Source: a virus
IMG/VR virus record: IMGVR_UViG_3300034108_000283
Span: 51,897 to 115,896 of that record
Direction: 5' to 3' (one strand)
Length of the DNA: 64,000 nucleotides
Of this stretch, positions 58,708 to 64,000 are shown piece after piece. The first letter of the stretch is position 1. Each line of letters opens with the position of its first letter. Under the pieces are notes generated by a model. The model did not search any database. It saw only the letters and a program-made list of their open reading frames with translations, and was not told the DNA's origin. The translations under genes and the position numbers were made by a program.

Positions 58708-58729
58708 ATTTAGTATATTTAATATATAT
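58708..58729 (+). promoter_or_regulatory. Late-type promoter motif L7
   Basis: ATTTAGTATATTTAATATAT followed by A T, 9 nt before the ATG at 58738. It separates the two large cargo-like genes. Confidence 0.55.
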
Positions 58730-58737
58730 CTTAGCAC

Positions 58738-61700
58738 ATGAAGAAAAAAGTAAGAATATATAAGTCTCCAGATGGAAACGGAAAGTATATCAATAAGACT
58801 GCACAGTTCTTAGAAAGAATGGACTATGGCGGTCAACCAAGTGTTGATGAATTAGGTTATCCAGGAGCTGTCCAAGAAACACAAACAGATCCTGCAGATG
58901 AGTTAACTCAAGTAGTTCTTAAAGACATAAATGATAACTTACCATATGAAGCATCAGTAGCAAAACTTGTTAATGCTTATGACTTAGATCCGGCTGTGGC
59001 AAATCAGTTTGTTCAACAAATATATGCTACTGTAGAATCTCAAGTTGATAAAGAAAAATCTGATGAAACAGAAGCGGAAGAAGAAGCAGAACCAAAAGAA
59101 GTAGAAGAAATAGGTAATGAAATAGTAAGAGAGAAAAAATCTATGAGTAAAATCAGAGGTAATGCTGATCTTGCTATGGAGGATAGTGGTGAAGATGATG
59201 AAGGTTTAGGTGATGAAGACATGCTGAAGTATGGAGGTATGCCAAGAAAAGATGACGGAGGAGAAGCTGATTATGTTGAAGCAATGAATAATGACCAAAC
59301 TAGTTGGCCAGCATCTGAAACTCCTATAGTCATGCCAGATGTATCTGAGTATATACCATTTGATATGAGTGATTACTTAAGTAATGATGCCGCACCAATA
59401 GCTTGGGCAGAACCTACAGATGAAGATATGTCAGTTTCAGAAGATGAATCTGATTATACTGAACCTGTTGTTAATCCTGAGGAATTTAGAATGGGTGGTT
59501 TTAAAACTAAGAAAGGATATGTTAACTCTATTCTTAAATTAGTTAAGAAATCAAATGGTGGTGACACTGAAGAACAAGATATAAAAGCATCTGATGCAGA
59601 CCCAAGAGGTGATGACTTAAGAAAGAATAGACTTGATGCTTTTGTAGGTGCTGTAAAAAGAGAAGGTAATGCATCAATTGCAAAACAAAAAGCTGAAGAA
59701 CAGTTTGAAGAAATGCAAGCTATGCATAACCAAATGATGCAAAATCCAAATCTTCAAAACTTTATACCTGAAGATTATGACAATCAAGAGTATATGCAGT
59801 TTGGTGGTCAGAGAAGAGCTATGCGTCAACTTAATAGAGCTATGAGAAGAATGCCGGTATTTCCTGGTATGTATGGACCTGTTACTAAATTTGATGTAAG
59901 AAGATCTGGTATATTTGGTAGACCAAAAGAATACTCTATTGAGTTTGGTCAAAGTCCGTTAATGCAATTAGCTGGTAATCCATTCTTATCTCAAGCATAT
60001 GGTTACGGATACAGTAAGAAAAAAACTAAAACTCCTGGTAGATTAATTACAGAAACTGTAAGAAACACAGTTAATAATAAATCTACTAAAGATGTAGCAA
60101 AGGCAACAAATTCTGAAGCTGCTAGTAAGTCAGTTAACTGGAACATGGATAACAATACTATTCCTGATAACATTCAGAGAGATCCTATTCAACCAAAAAA
60201 AACTATATTTGATAGTTGGGTAACTGATCCAAATGCAACAGCTCCGCAACAATTAGCACCAGGTAGCGGTGTATTATTAAATAATTCCATTACACCAAAT
60301 ACTACAGCTTTTACAAAGGTAAAAGGACAAACTATGCCTCCTGTATATGATGCATCCCGTATAGCATTCATGAACAAAAATAAAAAGCAACAAGGAGGAT
60401 TAGTAAACAATCCTATGCCTGATCAGTTTGGTAATCTTCAACAGTTTGTATATGGTGGTCTAGATCAATCTGACATAGATGATGTATATTCAAAAGATGT
60501 AACAGATCCTTATTTCCAATATGGTGGTTTAACCAAATATGCAGGAGATGAAGAAGGAAGTGAAACAGATGAAAATACAGATCAATATGAAGACTATAGA
60601 AAAAGAGTAGGTGATAAACTAGGTATGTCTTTAAGAGATGATCTATCTGCTAAAGAACTATTTGAAATGGGTAATAAAGCAGGTGTAGGTTTTGGTAAGA
60701 CTCCCGCTACTACACAAAAGAAAACTACAACTACACAGACTCAACAATATAATCCATATGCTTATGGTTCTGGATCTAATTCTCAAAGTTTATTTCAAAC
60801 ATACTTTCCAGCTAACTTTCCTCAGAGACATCAGTATTTAAAAAAGACTAAAGGAGCCTATAATAAAAATACTGGAGAGATGTTTAAAGGTATACCAGGA
60901 TTTAACCCATATGCTCAAGTTCAAAACATTACAGGAAAAGGAAGAAAATTTAGTGTAACATACAATACTAATCCTACTGGAAAACCTGAAGATAGAAAAT
61001 TAGCATTTGCAACACCAGGGTCTCAACAGGAACAACAAAAGCAACAAGGTATTGCTAATAAATCTACACAACCTAAAGCTGGATTTTCAAATACAGATGG
61101 ACTTTCATTTGGAGCCAAAAGACAGATCCGTCAAGGTGAAAGAGAAATGATGAGAAATGAAAGAAAAGTTGCTAGAAATCCTGAAGGTAAAGTTCCATTT
61201 ATGTTAAATGCTCCTGGAAAAGTAAATCAAGCAGGACCAACACAAAAACAATATGGTGGTGATATGGAACCATATTTACCTATAGCATTATACGGAACAG
61301 AGTCTCCAGTATCTATGGTTGATAGTCCTGTTAATAATGATCTTAGAATGCCCACTAAAAGTTCTAAAGAAGTTGGTCAACAGATGATGATGGACAGTAG
61401 AAAGAAACTAGAAGGAGAAGCTAACTATATGCCTGATGAATACACTGAAGATTACAAAGTTAAAAGTAAATGGCTTGGTGATAGACAAGGTGCTATATTA
61501 AGTGCAAATGCTGCAGTAGAAGGATTAGCAGGTGGTATAAATAGATTTAGAAATAGAAAGGCTGAAGCTAGAATGTATGATAATCTTACAGCTGATAATC
61601 TTTATGCTAAAGATCCTAGTAAAGATTCTGGTGACTATGATATTAATACAGGTCTTTATAGACCAGATGATCAAGGTCAAACATGGGGTAGTAGATCCGC

Positions 61701-61812
61701 ACAATATGGAGGAACAAGCAATTATTCTGAAGGTGATGAAGTTGAAATGACTGAAGAAGAATTAGAACAATTCCTAGCAAATGGTGGAGAAGTAGAATAC
61801 TTAAATTATTAA
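58738..61812 (+). CDS. Large GG-motif protein, probable virion cargo, 1024 aa
   Basis: Opens MKKKVRIYKSPDGNGKYINK. Ten or more x-GG motifs in the form [YFM]-GG (MDYGGQPS near 30, LKYGGMPRK, FRMGGFKTK, MQFGGQRR, FVYGGLDQS, FQYGGLTKY, KQYGGDMEP, AQYGGTSNY) are spread through disordered acidic sequence. The last 25 residues (MTEEELEQFLANGGEVEYL) parallel the C-terminus of the 55212 protein. No enzymatic motif seen. Interpreted as an internal/ejected protein; the [YFM]-GG sites might be processing sites. Confidence 0.6.
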   Translation: MKKKVRIYKSPDGNGKYINKTAQFLERMDYGGQPSVDELGYPGAVQETQTDPADELTQVVLKDINDNLPYEASVAKLVNAYDLDPAVANQFVQQIYATVESQVDKEKSDETEAEEEAEPKEVEEIGNEIVREKKSMSKIRGNADLAMEDSGEDDEGLGDEDMLKYGGMPRKDDGGEADYVEAMNNDQTSWPASETPIVMPDVSEYIPFDMSDYLSNDAAPIAWAEPTDEDMSVSEDESDYTEPVVNPEEFRMGGFKTKKGYVNSILKLVKKSNGGDTEEQDIKASDADPRGDDLRKNRLDAFVGAVKREGNASIAKQKAEEQFEEMQAMHNQMMQNPNLQNFIPEDYDNQEYMQFGGQRRAMRQLNRAMRRMPVFPGMYGPVTKFDVRRSGIFGRPKEYSIEFGQSPLMQLAGNPFLSQAYGYGYSKKKTKTPGRLITETVRNTVNNKSTKDVAKATNSEAASKSVNWNMDNNTIPDNIQRDPIQPKKTIFDSWVTDPNATAPQQLAPGSGVLLNNSITPNTTAFTKVKGQTMPPVYDASRIAFMNKNKKQQGGLVNNPMPDQFGNLQQFVYGGLDQSDIDDVYSKDVTDPYFQYGGLTKYAGDEEGSETDENTDQYEDYRKRVGDKLGMSLRDDLSAKELFEMGNKAGVGFGKTPATTQKKTTTTQTQQYNPYAYGSGSNSQSLFQTYFPANFPQRHQYLKKTKGAYNKNTGEMFKGIPGFNPYAQVQNITGKGRKFSVTYNTNPTGKPEDRKLAFATPGSQQEQQKQQGIANKSTQPKAGFSNTDGLSFGAKRQIRQGEREMMRNERKVARNPEGKVPFMLNAPGKVNQAGPTQKQYGGDMEPYLPIALYGTESPVSMVDSPVNNDLRMPTKSSKEVGQQMMMDSRKKLEGEANYMPDEYTEDYKVKSKWLGDRQGAILSANAAVEGLAGGINRFRNRKAEARMYDNLTADNLYAKDPSKDSGDYDINTGLYRPDDQGQTWGSRSAQYGGTSNYSEGDEVEMTEEELEQFLANGGEVEYLNY

Positions 61813-61815
61813 CCA

Positions 61816-64000
61816 ATGAGAGTTAAAATAAAAAGATTACCGCAAGCAAGAACTGGATACCAAGTTCAAGGAGCTTTAGTAAATGATGTACCTGCAATGG
61901 GTGGTGTTGACTATAATGCATATATAGGACAAGAAAGACCTAAAGTTGGAAACACTATCAGTAAAGTACCAAGAAGCAAAGCTAATCTAGAAGCTGAAGG
62001 TGGGGAAACTGTAATAGGAAATATTGATGGTAGTGGTATGCCGTCATTCTATACTATTACAGGACCAAGACATTCTGAGGGTGGTGTACCACTTAATCTT
62101 CCGGATGACAGTTTCATCTATAGTGACACACAGTCAATGAAGATAACTGACCCTACTATTCTTAAGATGTTTAATAAACCAGCTAAGAAAGGCGGATACA
62201 CTCCGGCAGAGTTATCAAAACCATATGACTTAAATAAATTTAGAAAGATACTTCAAGATCCTGAGTCAGATGAGATAGCAAGAAACACAGCTGAGTTAAT
62301 GATTAAGAACTATACTATTAAGTTAGGAGCATTAGCATTAGCACAGGAAGCTAAGAAAGGATTCCCTCAAGGAATTCCTGAAGTTGCAAAACCTTATATG
62401 GATGCTAATAATATTAGCCCAGAACAAATTATGCCTGAACTTGCTGCACAAAAACAACAAACACAAGAACAAGCTCCAGAAGATGCAGGTCAAGAACCTA
62501 ACATAGAACCACAGGCTGAAGAAGATATGGCTGTGATGAATCCTGGAATGTCCGCTGATCAAATGGGTATGCCGCAGCAAGATATGATGATGCAGATGGG
62601 TGGTATGCCGGAACAAGACTATATGTTTCCATACTATCCTACTGAAATGGCTTATGGAGGTTATCTTCCTAAAGCTCAAGACGGAGTTACTGTAGAAGGT
62701 ATTGGAGCTTCTAAAGTTACTAAGGCTCCAACAGATGCAGGATGGCAATCAGGTAAAGTATCAGGTGCCGGATCAAAAGCACAAGGTTATTATAGAACTA
62801 CTAGAGGACAAGGTGAAAAAGTATCATGGCATACCGGTAAAGGAGGAGCATCAGAAGCATCTGTAGCATCTGGAGTCTGTAAAAAAATTGCTAAGTCAGG
62901 TAATGTAGAAAATGCAATATTAAATGCCTTTCCTGCATATCTTAAAGGAAAAAGAGAAGGTGATCCTGGATATGAAGAAGCAATGCAAGCAGCTGTTGCA
63001 AAATTATCTGCCAATCCTTTATATAAAGACTGTATTAAAAACGCTGAAGCTAAATTTGAAAAGAAAGAAGCTGTATATCTAGAACCAGAAGACACAGGTA
63101 TTGATGAGTGTGAATGTACTGATGAGGCTACAATGGAAAAATACACTGTAGGAAAAGATGAAAACGGTAACTGTCTTCCATGTACTTCTACAAAGAAAAG
63201 ATGTGAATGTCCTGATGGATCTGATCCTGGTATGGATGAGGACGGTAATTGTAATGATTGTGAATCTGAAGAAGAGGAAGAAGGTATGGGTATGCAACAA
63301 GAAAGACCAGAGCCACAATGGTGGTTACAAGATACTGTAAATACTATGGGGGCATTTGGTGATCTTATGAGTACTAAGAAATATATGCCATGGGAGGCAA
63401 GAGTTGATCTTGAAGAACCAAGACCTACATTCTTAGATCCTAGTAGAGAGCTAGCTAAACAATCTGAGGACGCTAACATTGCTGCACAAGCTAGTGCCCA
63501 ATTTGCCGGACCACAAGCTTTAGGAGCTAGACTTTCTGCAATACAAGGTCAAGGAGCTGCTGCTGCCGCAAACACATTATCTAACATTAATAATCAGAAT
63601 GTTAACATTGCTAATCAGTTTGAAGCTAATCAAGTTGGTGTAAGAAACCAAGAAAATATGCTTAATCAACAAATGGCCAATAGAGTATATGATAAAAACA
63701 CTATTGCTAATCAACAGTTTGATAATGCTATCAGACAAGGTAGAGCTAACTTAAGACAAGCTTACAATACAGCTGTTACTAATAAGTGGAAGACAGATGC
63801 ATTGAATCAGTTATATCCTAACTATCAAACACTTGCTGGTCCTGGAGGTAAAGTAATTTATACTCCAACTGAAAAACAACTTACTCCTGAAAAACCAGGA
63901 GCAACTGAAGCAGAATACTACAAAGATTTGTTAGCAGCTGGATTGAAAGAAGATGTAGCAGGTAAATTAGTAATAGATAAGTTTAAGTCTAAAAAAGGCG
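61816..64000 (+). CDS. Partial large GG-motif protein, at least 728 aa
   Basis: An ATG at 61816 opens a frame without stop to the right edge. The N-terminus (RVKIKRLPQARTGYQVQG, then GPRHSEGGVPLNLPDDSFIYSD around residues 86-107) is a recurrent opening of large proteins in environmental Bacteroidota phages. A middle Gln/Met-rich linker with MQMGGMPEQD and YGGYLP is followed by a Cys-rich segment (ECTDEATMEKY, CLPCTST, CECPDG, residues about 432-480). The C-terminal visible part is helical Asn/Gln-rich. Probably part of the same cargo set. Confidence 0.65.
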   Translation, partial: MRVKIKRLPQARTGYQVQGALVNDVPAMGGVDYNAYIGQERPKVGNTISKVPRSKANLEAEGGETVIGNIDGSGMPSFYTITGPRHSEGGVPLNLPDDSFIYSDTQSMKITDPTILKMFNKPAKKGGYTPAELSKPYDLNKFRKILQDPESDEIARNTAELMIKNYTIKLGALALAQEAKKGFPQGIPEVAKPYMDANNISPEQIMPELAAQKQQTQEQAPEDAGQEPNIEPQAEEDMAVMNPGMSADQMGMPQQDMMMQMGGMPEQDYMFPYYPTEMAYGGYLPKAQDGVTVEGIGASKVTKAPTDAGWQSGKVSGAGSKAQGYYRTTRGQGEKVSWHTGKGGASEASVASGVCKKIAKSGNVENAILNAFPAYLKGKREGDPGYEEAMQAAVAKLSANPLYKDCIKNAEAKFEKKEAVYLEPEDTGIDECECTDEATMEKYTVGKDENGNCLPCTSTKKRCECPDGSDPGMDEDGNCNDCESEEEEEGMGMQQERPEPQWWLQDTVNTMGAFGDLMSTKKYMPWEARVDLEEPRPTFLDPSRELAKQSEDANIAAQASAQFAGPQALGARLSAIQGQGAAAAANTLSNINNQNVNIANQFEANQVGVRNQENMLNQQMANRVYDKNTIANQQFDNAIRQGRANLRQAYNTAVTNKWKTDALNQLYPNYQTLAGPGGKVIYTPTEKQLTPEKPGATEAEYYKDLLAAGLKEDVAGKLVIDKFKSKKG

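Noticed and set aside
62790-63479. 229-codon minus-strand ORF and another at 62338-62748
   Set aside because: Both are antisense to the long plus-strand GG-motif gene, have low-complexity Ser/His/Phe composition and no leader or promoter motif; they reflect codon bias of the real gene.
1-64000. Possible stop-codon reassignment, known in some crAss-like phages
   Set aside because: TAA, TAG and TGA each terminate well-supported genes (for example TAG for the lysozyme at 20814 and TGA at 47964), with no in-frame TAG or TGA inside long genes.
1-64000. tRNA genes, CRISPR arrays, insertion sequences, diversity-generating retroelement
   Set aside because: No T-arm/acceptor pairings, no regular direct repeats with spacers, no transposase or reverse transcriptase ORF were found by eye. 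A weak GGTTGCAACC palindrome at about 3849 does not fold into a tRNA.

Overview
This window looks like about 64 kb of the genome of a tailed phage (podovirus-type gene set) infecting a member of the Bacteroidota, most likely related to the crAss-like phages (Crassvirales). The base composition is AT-rich throughout. Several promoters match the Bacteroidota consensus TTTG-N19-TAnnTTTG exactly, and genes mostly lack Shine-Dalgarno sites and use A-rich or 'AACCAACAA' leaders. The packaging and head genes (PD-(D/E)XK nuclease, large terminase, portal, acidic scaffold-like protein, major capsid), the HU/IHF-like gene, the connector genes and a giant tail protein follow a crAss-like order. The standard code is used: TAA, TAG and TGA all end genes. 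Family calls come from recognition of motifs and gene order; no database search was run.

Left module (1-8.0 kb, all minus strand): about twenty-two small genes. The part from 0.1 to 3.8 kb has short operons, including a 57-residue lipoprotein, a 26-residue membrane peptide and two proteins that look DNA-metabolism related. A gene-free, hairpin-rich stretch (3.8-4.4 kb) follows. From 4.4 to 8.0 kb lies an array of twelve mini-genes, each with its own promoter-like motif (CAACTTTTATTG, usually 17-19 nt from the start codon) and its own terminator hairpin. The stop codon often sits inside the terminator loop. One unit carries the promoter and terminator but only a three-codon ORF.

Divergent control region (7.9-8.4 kb): an A-poor stretch, then host-type promoters firing rightward. 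Two matching 'promoter - 39 nt - terminator' units lie before the first rightward genes.

Right module (8.4-64 kb, all plus strand): accessory genes (zincin-like protein, a crAss-like conserved protein, GroES-like, DUF3310-like); four adhesins sharing one N-terminal anchor plus other tail or spike proteins (11.2-18.0 kb); a lysis region (18.1-21.3 kb) with several membrane proteins, a tandem-PAS membrane protein, a GH24 lysozyme and an M15 peptidase; regulatory/packaging genes (21.4-27.1 kb); portal, scaffold, capsid (27.1-34 kb); a cluster of very basic, lysine-rich small proteins interrupted by an endonuclease VII-like gene (34-39 kb); connector, ferritin-like and a second probably abundant structural protein (39-41.8 kb); Cys-rich and adhesin-like tail proteins (41.8-47.3 kb); ring/connector genes and a 1849-residue tail protein (47.4-55.2 kb); and three large proteins full of short 'x-GG' motifs that are probably virion cargo (55.2 kb to beyond the right edge).

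Three promoter-like classes separate the modules: CAACTTTTATTG (left array), TTTG-N19-TATATTTG (middle genes) and TTTAGTATATTATAgTATAT (tail, lysis and structural genes). This suggests a temporal programme with different polymerase specificities.
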